Assembly (NCBI GenBank): GCA_027315165.1
Contig: DAHUYN010000002.1
Span: forward strand, 113,041-177,040
DNA length: 64,000 bases
Reading direction: 5' to 3'
Source of the DNA: Thermoplasmata archaeon
GTDB lineage: Archaea; Thermoplasmatota; Thermoplasmata; Lutacidiplasmatales; UBA184
The translations under genes were made by a program, and so were the position numbers. How positions within the stretch are numbered: the stretch's first letter is position 1; every line of letters starts with the position of its first letter. Of this stretch, positions 8,127 through 16,744 are shown one piece after another. Under the pieces are notes generated by a model. It ran no database searches, was not told where the DNA came from, and saw only the letters and a list, made by a program, of their open reading frames with translations.

Positions 8127-9605
8127 ATGGCCGCGAGGATCGAGGAGACGTTCGAGCTGTTCATCGACGGTCGTCCCACGCCCGCGACGCGCGGAGAGCG
8201 CCGGACGCTGCTGAATCCGGCGACGAACACGCCGCTCACCGAGGTCCCGGCCGGGTCGGCCGACGACGCCCGCCACGCGCTCGAGGCCGCCGAGAAGGCG
8301 TTCCGGGACTCCGGCTGGGCGATCGACGACGGGAGCCGTCGCGCGAAGGCGCTCTACCGGCTCGCGCGGGCGCTCGAGGAGCAGCTCGAGGCGTTCGCGC
8401 TCGTCGAGACCCTCAACATGGGCAAGACGCTCAAGGAGTCGCGGGGCGACATCGGCTACGTCGTCCGGACCGTCGAGTACGCCGCCGGGCTCGCCGACAA
8501 GGTCCAGGGCGAGACGATCCCCGTGCCCGGGAGCCGCTTCGACTACACGCTGCGCGAGCCCCTCGGCGTCACGGTCCACATCGCCCCCTGGAACTACCCG
8601 CTCCTCCTCGCCATCCGCTCCGTCGCGCCGGCGCTCGCCGCCGGGAACGCCGTCGTCCTCAAGCCCGCCACGCTGACGCCGCTCACGGCGCTCAAGTTCG
8701 CCAAGCTCGCGCACGATGCGGGGGTCCCGCCAGGGATCCTCAACGTCGTCACCGGCTCGGGCGGCGAGGTCGGCGAGGCGCTCGTCACCGACCCTCGGTG
8801 CCGCTCCGTCGCCTTCACGGGGAGCCTCGAGGTCGGCCGCCGCATCGCCGAGCTCGCCGCGCGCCGGGTCGTCCCGACGACCCTCGAGCTCGGCGGGAAG
8901 AGCCCGGTGGTGGTCCTGCCGGATGCGGACCTCGAGCGCGCCGCCCGCGGGATCGCCTTCGGCATCTTCCCCAACGCGGGCCAGATGTGCTGGGCCGGCT
9001 CGCGCCTCTTGGTCCACGCCTCCGTCGCGAAGGAGCTGGTCGAGAAGGTCGTGGCGATCGCGAAGGCCTACCGCCTCGGTCCCGGCGCGGACCCGTCGAG
9101 CGAGATGGGACCGCTCGTTTCGCGCGAGCAGGCCGACCGCGTCCTCGGGTTCGTCGACGAGGCGCGATCTGCGGGGGCCCGCGTCGCGGGCGGCACGAAG
9201 GCCGCCGAGGAGGCGCTCGGCCACGGGAACTTCGTCAGACCGGCCGTCGTCGAGGGGGCCACGCCCGCCAGCCGCGTCGTCCGCGAGGAGGTCTTCGGGC
9301 CGGTCCTCTCGGTGCTGCCGTTCGAGACGGTCGACGAGGCGGTCCGGCTCGCGAACGACACCGACTACGGCCTCTTTGCCGCCCTGTGGACCCGCGACCT
9401 CGGCTCGGCCCACACGATCGCGAGACAGCTCGAGGCCGGCATGGTCGCGGTGAACGAGGCCCCGAACACCTTCCCGCAGACGCCCTTCGGCGGCTACAAG
9501 GCGAGCGGGCTCGGGTTCGAGCAGGGCCTCGACGCGGTCAAGGCCTACACGAGGCGGAAGAACGTGATGGTCCAGCTCGGCGGCGGGAAGCCGAAGCGGG
9601 CCTAG
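8127..9605 (+). CDS. NAD(P)-dependent aldehyde dehydrogenase
   Basis: A complete 492-residue aldehyde dehydrogenase of the betaine/aminobutyraldehyde-like branch. The general base Glu254 is in LELGGKSP and the catalytic Cys288 in NAGQMCWAGSR, the normal spacing. The cofactor region has APWNYPLLL and LKPATLTPLTAL. The C-terminal signature PFGGYKASGLGFEQG is also that of betaine aldehyde dehydrogenases. The substrate cannot be read from the sequence. It follows the glycosyltransferase by 42 bases, with an AACAAGAGGTTAAGG patch between that may be a separate promoter. Confidence 0.92.
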   Translation: MAARIEETFELFIDGRPTPATRGERRTLLNPATNTPLTEVPAGSADDARHALEAAEKAFRDSGWAIDDGSRRAKALYRLARALEEQLEAFALVETLNMGKTLKESRGDIGYVVRTVEYAAGLADKVQGETIPVPGSRFDYTLREPLGVTVHIAPWNYPLLLAIRSVAPALAAGNAVVLKPATLTPLTALKFAKLAHDAGVPPGILNVVTGSGGEVGEALVTDPRCRSVAFTGSLEVGRRIAELAARRVVPTTLELGGKSPVVVLPDADLERAARGIAFGIFPNAGQMCWAGSRLLVHASVAKELVEKVVAIAKAYRLGPGADPSSEMGPLVSREQADRVLGFVDEARSAGARVAGGTKAAEEALGHGNFVRPAVVEGATPASRVVREEVFGPVLSVLPFETVDEAVRLANDTDYGLFAALWTRDLGSAHTIARQLEAGMVAVNEAPNTFPQTPFGGYKASGLGFEQGLDAVKAYTRRKNVMVQLGGGKPKRA

Positions 9606-9656
9606 GGGAATCCATACGAAACGGGGAAAACCCGTCCGTCGGCTCTCGGGGGTGCG

Positions 9657-10268
9657 ATGACCGAACCGGCCGCGGGCGGCGCCTGGGGCACCTGCCAGGG
9701 GTGCGGGCGCGCCGTACCGGCGTCCGACCCCGCCTGTCCCACCTGCGGGAGCTCGGCGCGCGTCGCCTCGGAGCGGATCGCCGACCTCCCCAAGTCCCCT
9801 CGTCGCCGGGTGCGGGCGATGCAGGCGATCCGCGTGAGCCTCGTCGTCGCGGTCGTCGTCGGGCTCATCGCGGCCATCGTGCCCGCGGTCCTCAGCGGTC
9901 CGCCGACGCTCGCCGACCCTCTCACGACCTCGGGGACCTACACGATCCCTGCCGGCGGCTACATCGACCTCGCCGGCGCGATCACGGGCGAGGACTACGT
10001 CGACGGGAACTACACGATCCTCTTCCCCGTCGGGACGCAGCTGGTCTTCCAGGTCTACAACTCGACGGAGTTCCCGCTCTTCGCGGGGCACCTCTCGGCC
10101 GAGCCGTTGTGGAACCAGACGAGCCCGGACGCCGCGGCGATCGTCTTCGCCGCTCCGTACACGGACACGTTCTACCTCGTCTTCGAGAACCCCTACCAGG
10201 CGACGTCGGGGATCAACGAGACGATCTATATCGTGACGAACTACCAGACGAACGTCGTGATCGGCTGA
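9657..10268 (+). CDS. Zinc-ribbon protein with one membrane helix and an extracytoplasmic domain
   Basis: A 203-residue protein of unknown function. It has an N-terminal zinc ribbon (CQGCGRAVPASDPACPTCG, residues 13-31), a basic linker, one strongly hydrophobic helix (VSLVVAVVVGLIAAIVPAVL) and an outer domain of about 120 residues with aromatic and Asn/Thr-rich beta-like sequence including several N-x-S/T sites. The topology predicts the zinc ribbon inside and the beta domain outside. Such zinc-ribbon/TM proteins are common but uncharacterised in archaea. It ends seven bases before the convergent kptA. Confidence 0.75.
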   Translation: MTEPAAGGAWGTCQGCGRAVPASDPACPTCGSSARVASERIADLPKSPRRRVRAMQAIRVSLVVAVVVGLIAAIVPAVLSGPPTLADPLTTSGTYTIPAGGYIDLAGAITGEDYVDGNYTILFPVGTQLVFQVYNSTEFPLFAGHLSAEPLWNQTSPDAAAIVFAAPYTDTFYLVFENPYQATSGINETIYIVTNYQTNVVIG

Positions 10269-10275
10269 CGGCGCG

Positions 10276-10926
10276 CTACGCGCCGGGCGTCTCGGGCGCG
10301 TGGGTCTTCAGGTACGACGAAGGCACGGCGTCGACGAGGAAGACGGTCTTCCCCGCCTGCATGATGACGATCCCGTCGGCCCGGGCCCGCTGCGCGTCGA
10401 CCTCGAGGATCACCGGCTCGGGGGTCCGCACGGCGCCGGCGGCGCGTGCGTCCTGGGCGGTGCGCGAGAGATGGACCTTCCGACGGTCGGAGGGCTTCAA
10501 GCCGACCTCGAGGACGATCGCCGCTTCCTCGGGCGTGACGGGGAAGTAGAGCTGGTCCGGTATGTTCTCGGTGGGGAGGTCGAGGTCGACCTCGACCGTG
10601 TGGCCGTAGGTCGCGCGGATCCGGTCGTCCTTGACCTCGTAGCGGCCCTTCGGGTCGCTTTCGGCGATCGCGACGAGGTGGTGCACGCGCAGCCAGTGGT
10701 AGCCCCGGTGATGGCCCGCGATCGCCTGCACGAGCTTGGGGAGGTCGATCCAGCCCCGCGGGTCGACGGCGAGACCGTACTTCTCCGGGAAGTGTCGCAG
10801 CACCCCGGTCATCACGCGGCCCAAGTGGTCGAGCTCCCGGTCGTTGAGCAGGAAGCGGCCCGGCTGGCTGCAGACCGGGCACGCCTCGGCCCGGAAGTAG
10901 CCGTGCTGGGAGCACTCCTTGAGCAT
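10276..10926 (-). CDS. kptA: RNA 2'-phosphotransferase KptA/Tpt1
   Basis: A 216-residue KptA/Tpt1 family protein, which removes an internal 2'-phosphate from RNA using NAD+. It begins with a four-cysteine knuckle (CSQHGYFRAEACPVC) found in many archaeal members. The conserved core follows: LGRVMTGVLRHFPEKYGL, then the substrate region WLRVHHLVAIAESDPKGRYEV and IRATYGHTV, with the basic residues that hold the phosphate, and the late SRTAQDARAAG loop. The gene sits 10 bases after rpoL on the same strand and is probably cotranscribed with it. The cellular substrate in archaea remains uncertain. Confidence 0.9.
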   Translation of the reverse strand: MLKECSQHGYFRAEACPVCSQPGRFLLNDRELDHLGRVMTGVLRHFPEKYGLAVDPRGWIDLPKLVQAIAGHHRGYHWLRVHHLVAIAESDPKGRYEVKDDRIRATYGHTVEVDLDLPTENIPDQLYFPVTPEEAAIVLEVGLKPSDRRKVHLSRTAQDARAAGAVRTPEPVILEVDAQRARADGIVIMQAGKTVFLVDAVPSSYLKTHAPETPGA

Positions 10927-10936
10927 CGGGCTCGCC

Positions 10937-11224
10937 CTACGCCTTGACCTTGTCGGCCTTCTTTTCGAAGTCCTGGAGCGCGTCGCCGTAGAGGTCCGCG
11001 AGGTCCTTGAGGACCCGCTTGAGGACCTGCTGCGGCTTCTCGCCCTTGGTCTTGAGGTAGAGGGACGGGCGATCGAGGAACGGGTGGCCCAGGTAGTAGC
11101 GGGCCTCGACGACCTTCTCCTCGGCCTGGAGCGCCTCGACGAGGGGGATCAGGATCGTCTCCTCGCCCTTCGGCAGCTCGATCCGCAGGGTGTCGTGTTC
11201 CTTCTCGGCGACGTGGATCTCCAT
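10937..11224 (-). CDS. rpoL: DNA-directed RNA polymerase subunit L (Rpo11)
   Basis: A 95-residue Rpo11/RpoL, the archaeal equivalent of Rpb11, which pairs with subunit D to start assembly of the polymerase. The alpha-type dimerisation motif reads EKEHDTLRIELPKGEETIL, followed by the RYYLGHPFLDRPSLYLKT core and a helical tail. The start at ATG 11224 (MEIHVAEKE) fits the family. An upstream extension to 11281 would run through the TATA-like ACTTAAGC patch at 11255-11262 and is rejected. Confidence 0.93.
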   Translation of the reverse strand: MEIHVAEKEHDTLRIELPKGEETILIPLVEALQAEEKVVEARYYLGHPFLDRPSLYLKTKGEKPQQVLKRVLKDLADLYGDALQDFEKKADKVKA

Positions 11225-11254
11225 CGGAGCGCCGGGCGCCCACCGGGGTTCCCC

Positions 11255-11262
11255 ACTTAAGC
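11255..11262 (-). promoter_or_regulatory. TATA-like box of rpoL-kptA
   Basis: ACTTAAGC (GCTTAAGT on the minus strand), 31-38 bases before the rpoL ATG, is the only AT-rich patch between rpoL and the divergent membrane module. Confidence 0.5.
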
Positions 11263-11382
11263 ATGGCGGAGTCGCCGGCATCGCGGGGGGCGGCGTCCGG
11301 CCCCGCTCGAGAGGCGGCGACCCGCGCCGTTCGGGCGCGGGGGTCCTGCCCGCGACGGCCGCGGGCCGGGTCGTTACTAGGG

Positions 11383-11390
11383 ATTAATAG
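11383..11390 (+). promoter_or_regulatory. TATA-like box of the membrane/ferredoxin module
   Basis: ATTAATAG lies 15-22 bases before the ATG at 11405, so the transcript would be leaderless or nearly so. A CGTTACTAGG patch just upstream may extend it. Confidence 0.55.
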
Positions 11391-11404
11391 GGTTCCCTCG
11401 GTCG

Positions 11405-12739
11405 ATGACCGGGGCTACGGCGATGGAGGCGAGCCGGCTCGACCGCGCATTCGCCCTGCTCTTCCTCGAGCGCAGCCGGCTCCTCCTGCGGACGCGGTTC
11501 GGGCGGGCGCTCAGCCTCGCGGTCGGGCTCCTCTACGGCGTCCTCGCGCTGTTCGTCGGGGGGATGCTCGAGCTGGCCCGGGAGCCGTACCTGACGACGA
11601 CCGCGCGCGTCGTCGTCCCGGAGTTCACGAACGCCTGGTGGGACTATCCGGCGATCCTCGTCACCGGCCCGTGGGGGGTCCTCACGCTCCCGTTCCTTCC
11701 GACGCTCACGATGCTCGTCGTCGCCACGGGCGTCGGGATCGGCATGTCCGTCGGGATCGTCCTCACGCTCGAGCTCCGCAGGGCCCGCCGCACCGGCGGC
11801 GGGAGCGCGCTGAGCTCCGCCGCGGGATTCACGCCGGCGGTCCTCGCCCTCATCACCCTCGGGGCCTGCTGCTCGACGACGGCCGCCGCGACCGCCGGGA
11901 TCGGAGCGATCGCCCAGGCGAGCGGCACGGGTCTCGACCAGCTTCTCTTCAACAACTGGTACCTCGACCTGTTCCAGGTCGTCGTCCTCTGGGTCGCGCT
12001 CCTCGCTCAAGAGCAGCTGCTCGCCATCTACGGGAGCCTCATCGGGGCCGCGGGCGCCGGCGTGGCGCTCGACGCGCCCGTCCGGTTCGACCGGCGCCGG
12101 GCGGGCGCCACCGCGCTCCGCGCGGCGCTTGTGACCGCCGGGGTCGTCTGGGCGCTCGCGGCGGCGGCGACCTGGACGGCGTTCTCGCCGGTCCCGCTCA
12201 CGACCGGGCTCGTCGCGGCGCTCCTGCTCGAGCACGGCCTTCTCGCCGGGCTCGCGCTCGCGGCCGGGCTGTTCGCCTCGGGGGTCCTCGACCCGCTCGT
12301 GCGCGGCGCGGCCACGCTCTCGGGACGGGCCGCGCGCGTGGTGCTCGGCGTCGTCGGGGTTTCGCTCGCGGTCTACGTGCCGCCGCCCCTCGCGGGGGCC
12401 GGCTTCGTCGGGCTCGCCAACGAGGTCCTCGGCTACCTGGGCGCGCCCGCGTCGGTCGGCGCGGTCGCGCCGCCGACCGCGACGCTGTCGGTCCTCCTCC
12501 TCCGCTGGACCTTCGAGTTCCTCCTGCTGGGCGGCTTCGCCATCGCCGTCGCGGTGGCCCCGGCCCGGCTCCGGAACCTCCTCGACCCCTCGCGGGGGCC
12601 GACGGGGGGCGTCGCCGGGCGGGTCTCGGACGCCCCCTCGGGAGCCCCGGCGGCATCCGTCGTCGCCGCCATCGGGACCGGCCGACCGACCCTCGCGGTC
12701 GGGTTCGAGGGCCCGGCGCCCGAGCCGCCCGCGAACTGA
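11405..12739 (+). CDS. Polytopic membrane protein of unknown function, first gene of a two-gene module
   Basis: A 444-residue integral membrane protein with about ten hydrophobic segments; I do not recognise a family. Visible features are an early aromatic loop (EFTNAWWDYPAILVTGPWG), a basic cytoplasmic loop (LELRRARRTGGG), and a conserved-looking LGACCSTTAAATAGIGAI segment with two adjacent cysteines at a membrane edge, then LLFNNWYLDLFQVVVLW. The last 70 residues are low-complexity Pro/Ala/Gly. Six bases separate it from the ferredoxin-tailed membrane protein, so the two are almost certainly cotranscribed and probably form a complex. A role as a membrane subunit of an electron-transfer or transport complex is inference. 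Confidence 0.75.
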   Translation: MTGATAMEASRLDRAFALLFLERSRLLLRTRFGRALSLAVGLLYGVLALFVGGMLELAREPYLTTTARVVVPEFTNAWWDYPAILVTGPWGVLTLPFLPTLTMLVVATGVGIGMSVGIVLTLELRRARRTGGGSALSSAAGFTPAVLALITLGACCSTTAAATAGIGAIAQASGTGLDQLLFNNWYLDLFQVVVLWVALLAQEQLLAIYGSLIGAAGAGVALDAPVRFDRRRAGATALRAALVTAGVVWALAAAATWTAFSPVPLTTGLVAALLLEHGLLAGLALAAGLFASGVLDPLVRGAATLSGRAARVVLGVVGVSLAVYVPPPLAGAGFVGLANEVLGYLGAPASVGAVAPPTATLSVLLLRWTFEFLLLGGFAIAVAVAPARLRNLLDPSRGPTGGVAGRVSDAPSGAPAASVVAAIGTGRPTLAVGFEGPAPEPPAN

Positions 12740-12745
12740 GGCGCG

Positions 12746-14932
12746 ATGCTCTCGCCCCTCGTCGCGACCCTCGGGGTCGTGGCCGTCGCGATGTCCGTCG
12801 CGACCTCCGCGCTCGTGCGCTGGGCGTCGCACGCGCGCACGGGACTCTCCGCCGGGGCTGCGCTGTTCCTGCTCGCCATGATGGCGGCGATGTTCGGCGG
12901 CGCGGTGCTCTACTTCCACGACCCCGGCACGGCGTCGCTCGTCCAGGGCCTCTGGGTCGCGAGCCTCGTCATGTCGCTGAGCGTCCTGCCGCTGTTCTTC
13001 CTGTTCGTCCGGGACGCCCGACAGCGGCTCGCCACGGGGACCGTGGCGCCGTTGGGGCGGCTCGCCCCGTACTTCGCGATCGCCGTCGCCCTCGTCCTGG
13101 CGAACGAGCTCCTCATGGGGTGGGCGTTCACGCTCGCCGCGGGCGGCTCGCTCGGCGCCGGCGGGGGGCTCGCCGGGGCGGGGGCGCTCCTCGTCGGGAT
13201 CGTCGCCTCGCCGTGGTTCCTGTTCACGATGGCCCTCGAGATGGCGCTCACCGCCTTCCTGCTCCGGGAGCGTCTGCCCGACGGTCTCCAGGTGATCCTC
13301 TACGCCCAGGCCGCGATCATGTTCCTCTCCCCGACGGCGCTCCCGGGGAGCCTCTGGCGCGACGTCGCGATCTACGGCGCGAGCGCCGGCATGATCGCCC
13401 TCGTCGTCTACCTCATGGAGTACCTGTACCGGCACCGGGAGCTGAACGGCCTCCAGGCGCGCTACACGGTCCGTCTCCTCGGCGTCTACGCGCTCATGAT
13501 GGCGGGGCTGTTCCTGTGGCTCCGCTACGGCTCGGTCGCGCTGTTCGCGCTCTCGGTCGTCGCCGAGATGGTCCTCTACTTCGAGGCGGTCCTCGGGCCC
13601 GAGCGGTTCCGCTCGGGCCCGCCGTTCGCCTGGCTCGAGCACGCCCACTGGGCGTTCGCGCTGATGCTGAATGTCTTCCTCGCCGAGCTGTTCATGGGGG
13701 CGCTCTTGGACGTCGCGGCCGAGCCGGGCGTCTACGGGCCGGCGTTCCCCGCGCGCGCCCTCTCGGGACCCTGGCCGACGGCGCTCGGCCACGCCGTCTC
13801 GAACGGCTTTTGGTTCACCGCCCTCGTCACCGGCTCGACCTGGTTCTTGCTGATGATGGGCCTCGAGATGGGCGCGCTCGTCGTCCTCAAGCTGCGCGAA
13901 TCCAAGAGCCTCGAGAACCGGATCCGGCTCGGCCTCCTTCTCGCGAGCTACGCCGGGTTCGCCGTCTTCTTCCCGAGCCTCTACTACCGGATGCTGTGGC
14001 CGGGGGCCCCCGCCGGCCCCGCGGTCCCGTTCCTGGGCTGGTCGATGGGCATCGGCTCGGCCCAGCTCGCCCCGACCCTCTTCGGCGCCGTCTTCGGGAC
14101 CTATCTCGTCACCGGCGTCCTCGCGACGCTGTTCGGCCGCCGTGCGATCTGCTCCGTGTTCTGCACCGCGCCGCTGATGTTCCAGGGCACGACGATCGAC
14201 GCGATGAAGTCGTTCAACCGAACGGCCCCGGTCGGACGGCACTACCTGAGCAGCCGCCTCTCGAAGACCTACGCCGCGACGACGAGCGTCGTCATGGCCT
14301 CTCTCGTCGTCGCCTCGGTCGTCTCGTACCTCGACGCCGTCGGGCGGCTGTCGCTCTACGTGGACGGCGTCGACCCGACGGTGTTCCTCTTCTCGCTCTA
14401 CTTCGGGGTCGTCTGGTACGTGATGTTCGTCGCGATCCCCTACGCCGGGACCTACAACTGCGTCACGATGGGCTGGTGCTACACCGGCACGATCGCCCAG
14501 GCGTTCCAGCGCGTCGGCTTCTACCGGCTCAAGGTCCGGGACATCGAGGTCTGCCGCGCGTGCACGACGGTCGACTGCGCCCGCGGCTGTCCCGTCGGGC
14601 TCACGGACATGCCGGGCCACTTCCGCCGCACCGGCGAGTACCGCAGCTCGAAGTGCTGCGGCGTCGGCGACTGCGCCGAGGCCTGCCCGTACGGGAACCT
14701 GTACCTCGCTGACGTGCGGCACTGGATCGCCCGCCGGCTCGGTCGGCCGCTCGCGCCCCGGCGGGGCCCGAGGCTTCCGGTCGTGCCCGCGGCGACGGGG
14801 CCGAAGCCGGCCGCGGCCCCGACGTCACCGGTGACGCCGCCGGTCGGGACCCAGGGCGCGCGAGGGGGCGCGGGGACGCGCCTCCACGAGGCGACCGAGG
14901 TCGAACCGAGGGCCCCCGCGCCATCTCTTTAA
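12746..14932 (+). CDS. Large membrane protein with C-terminal iron-sulfur (ferredoxin-like) domain
   Basis: A 728-residue protein with roughly 14 membrane segments over residues 1-590 and a cysteine-rich cytoplasmic domain at about 600-650. The cluster motifs are CRACTTVDCARGCP (from Cys603, spacing C-x2-C-x4-C-x3-CP) and KCCGVGDCAEACPYG (from Cys637), which fit two Fe-S clusters. Two more cysteine pairs border membrane helices: CSVFCTAPL near residue 471 and YNCVTMGWCYTG near 571, reminiscent of the NapH/NosR/CcoG membrane polyferredoxins, though the spacing is not canonical. The tail is Pro/Ala-rich. An electron-transfer role across or along the membrane is likely; the partner and the donor are unknown. 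Confidence 0.8.
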   Translation: MLSPLVATLGVVAVAMSVATSALVRWASHARTGLSAGAALFLLAMMAAMFGGAVLYFHDPGTASLVQGLWVASLVMSLSVLPLFFLFVRDARQRLATGTVAPLGRLAPYFAIAVALVLANELLMGWAFTLAAGGSLGAGGGLAGAGALLVGIVASPWFLFTMALEMALTAFLLRERLPDGLQVILYAQAAIMFLSPTALPGSLWRDVAIYGASAGMIALVVYLMEYLYRHRELNGLQARYTVRLLGVYALMMAGLFLWLRYGSVALFALSVVAEMVLYFEAVLGPERFRSGPPFAWLEHAHWAFALMLNVFLAELFMGALLDVAAEPGVYGPAFPARALSGPWPTALGHAVSNGFWFTALVTGSTWFLLMMGLEMGALVVLKLRESKSLENRIRLGLLLASYAGFAVFFPSLYYRMLWPGAPAGPAVPFLGWSMGIGSAQLAPTLFGAVFGTYLVTGVLATLFGRRAICSVFCTAPLMFQGTTIDAMKSFNRTAPVGRHYLSSRLSKTYAATTSVVMASLVVASVVSYLDAVGRLSLYVDGVDPTVFLFSLYFGVVWYVMFVAIPYAGTYNCVTMGWCYTGTIAQAFQRVGFYRLKVRDIEVCRACTTVDCARGCPVGLTDMPGHFRRTGEYRSSKCCGVGDCAEACPYGNLYLADVRHWIARRLGRPLAPRRGPRLPVVPAATGPKPAAAPTSPVTPPVGTQGARGGAGTRLHEATEVEPRAPAPSL

Positions 14933-14959
14933 GCCGGGTCCGCTCGCGAGCGTCGGCCC

Positions 14960-16375
14960 ATGCGCGTCCTCCTCCTCGGCGGCGGTGCCCGAGAGCACGC
15001 GATCGGGGAGGCCCTCCGACGCGATGGCGCCCATCTCGTCGTCGGCGCGACGAACGTGAACCCCGGTCTCGTCGCGATCGCGTCGTCCTACGCAAAGGTC
15101 GACCCGACGCAGGTCGACGGCGTCGTCGCGCTGGCGCGGCAGCACGCGGTCGACTACGCGGTCGTCGGCCCCGAGGCGCCGCTCGCCGCCGGCGTCGGCG
15201 ATGCGCTGCGCGCGGCCGGCGTCCCCGTCGTCGGTCCCTCGAGGGACGGGGCCCGCCTCGAGTCGTCCAAGCGCTGGTGCCGCGACCTCTTGGAGAAGTA
15301 CCGGCTCGGCGTCTCGCCGAGAGTCGTCGCGGTGACCCACCTCGACCAGGTCGACGCGCGCGTCGCCGAGTTCCACGAGCCGTTCGTCGTCAAGCCGGTC
15401 GCGCTGTCGGGCGGCAAGGGCGTCGCGGTGATGGGCGCCGACTTCGCGACCCCCGCCGAGGGCGCCTCCTACGCCAAGCAGCTTCTCGCGAGCGCGGCCG
15501 GTCGCGACGGGATCCTCCTCGAGGAGAAGGTCGAGGGCGAGGAGTTCAGCCTGATGGCGTTCGTCACCGACTCCGGCGTCTATCCGATGCCGGCGGTCCA
15601 GGACTTCAAGCGGGCCCAGGCGGGCGACGCGGGTCCGAACACCGGCGGCATGGGCTCGTACACGCAGCGGGACCACCTGCTGCCGTTCCTCTCGAGCGCG
15701 ATGCTCGCGAAGGCGACCGAGACGCTCCGAAGGACGGTCGAGGCGCTCCGCGCCGAGGGGATCCCGTACCGGGGGATCCTCTACGGGGGCTTCATGCTCA
15801 CCTCGCGGGGCCCCGTCCTGCTCGAGTACAACGCCCGCTTCGGCGACCCGGAGTCGATCAACGTCCTCGATCTCTACGAGCCGGGGAACCTCGTCGAGCT
15901 CCTCTACGGCGTCGCGACGGGCCGGGTCTCCGAGCCGCTCCTCTCGTTCCGCCAGCGCGCGACGGTGGTCCGCTACCTCGTGGCGCCGGGGTATCCGGGC
16001 TCGCCCGCTCCCGGCGGCACGATCGAGCTCGACCTCCCCGAGATCGAGCGCCTCGGCGTCCAGGTCCGCTACGGGGCCGTCGAGGGCGCCGGCGCGGGCC
16101 GCGTGAGCGTCACGACCGGACGCGCCGTCGCCCTCCTCGGCGAGGCGAGCGCGGTCCACGAGGCGGCGGCGCGCGTCGACGCGGCGCTCGCGTTCGTTCG
16201 CGGGACCTACGAGGTCCGCCGGGACATCGGCACGAAGGCCGACCTCGCCCGACGCGTCGAGCACGTGCGCCGGCTCCTGCTCCCCGGGGCCAAGCCGTCG
16301 CCGCTTCCTCTGTCGGTCGCGGCGCCGGGGGCGCCGCCGTCGAGCGCCGCCTCGGCCGACCAGGTCCCGGGCTGA
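14960..16375 (+). CDS. purD: Phosphoribosylamine-glycine ligase
   Basis: A 471-residue PurD (GAR synthetase) that joins glycine to phosphoribosylamine in de novo purine synthesis, using ATP. The N-terminal motif GGGAREHAIG, the ATP-grasp elements VVKPVALSGGKGV and LEEKVEGEEFSLMAF, and the metal-binding ending NARFGDPE are all intact. The PurD signature PNTGGMGSY is present. The last 40 residues after the normal end are an extra Pro/Ala/Ser tail. It starts at ATG 14960, 27 bases after the upstream gene, with a CTTTAAGCC patch in the gap that may be its own promoter. Confidence 0.95.
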   Translation: MRVLLLGGGAREHAIGEALRRDGAHLVVGATNVNPGLVAIASSYAKVDPTQVDGVVALARQHAVDYAVVGPEAPLAAGVGDALRAAGVPVVGPSRDGARLESSKRWCRDLLEKYRLGVSPRVVAVTHLDQVDARVAEFHEPFVVKPVALSGGKGVAVMGADFATPAEGASYAKQLLASAAGRDGILLEEKVEGEEFSLMAFVTDSGVYPMPAVQDFKRAQAGDAGPNTGGMGSYTQRDHLLPFLSSAMLAKATETLRRTVEALRAEGIPYRGILYGGFMLTSRGPVLLEYNARFGDPESINVLDLYEPGNLVELLYGVATGRVSEPLLSFRQRATVVRYLVAPGYPGSPAPGGTIELDLPEIERLGVQVRYGAVEGAGAGRVSVTTGRAVALLGEASAVHEAAARVDAALAFVRGTYEVRRDIGTKADLARRVEHVRRLLLPGAKPSPLPLSVAAPGAPPSSAASADQVPG

Positions 16376-16403
16376 CGCGAGGACGCGCGTCGCGCCCCAA
16401 CGG

Positions 16404-16411
16404 TCAAATAC
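16404..16411 (+). promoter_or_regulatory. TATA-like box of the tfs-asnS operon
   Basis: TCAAATAC in GC-rich surroundings, 25-32 bases before the ATG of transcription factor S at 16436. Confidence 0.55.
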
Positions 16412-16435
16412 GGTGCGCCGGCTCGGGCGGAGCGC

Positions 16436-16744
16436 ATGTTCTGTCCCAAGTGCAAGCGCCTGATGCGCCCCGACAAGGCGGCCGGGGTGTGGAAGTGCGC
16501 CTCCTGCGGCACGAAGGTGCCGCTCGCGAAGGGCCGCGAGGTCGGCCGCTCCGCCCCGACCGGGCGTGAGATGGCCGTCGTCGAGGAGAAGACGGCGACG
16601 CTCCCGACGGCCCAGGAGGAGTGTCCCAAGTGCGGCAACCCGGAGGCGTACTGGGTGCTCCGGCAGACCCGGGGGGCGGACGAGCCCGAGACCCGGATCT
16701 TCGAGTGCACCAAGTGCGGGCACAAGTGGCGGGAGTACCAATAG
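16436..16744 (+). CDS. tfs: Transcription factor S (TFIIS/Rpb9-like)
   Basis: A 102-residue archaeal TFS, which rescues backtracked RNA polymerase by stimulating transcript cleavage. The N-terminal zinc ribbon is MFCPKCKRLMRP...CASCG; the C-terminal TFIIS-type ribbon is CPKCGNPEAYWVLRQTRGAD with the catalytic acidic pair in the DEPET loop, closing with CTKCGHKWREYQ. The acidic loop separates a true cleavage factor from Rpb9-like proteins. It overlaps the start of the tRNA synthetase gene. Confidence 0.95.
   Translation: MFCPKCKRLMRPDKAAGVWKCASCGTKVPLAKGREVGRSAPTGREMAVVEEKTATLPTAQEECPKCGNPEAYWVLRQTRGADEPETRIFECTKCGHKWREYQ

Noticed and set aside
6891..10091. Continuation of the minus-strand helicase frame to a 1,601-residue protein
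   Set aside because: Upstream of ATG 6890 the frame runs antisense to the glycosyltransferase and aldehyde dehydrogenase and has shadow composition.
11384..14722. 1,112-residue minus-strand open frame
   Set aside because: It lies opposite two membrane proteins and is made almost wholly of Arg, Glu, Gly and Asp without any motif.
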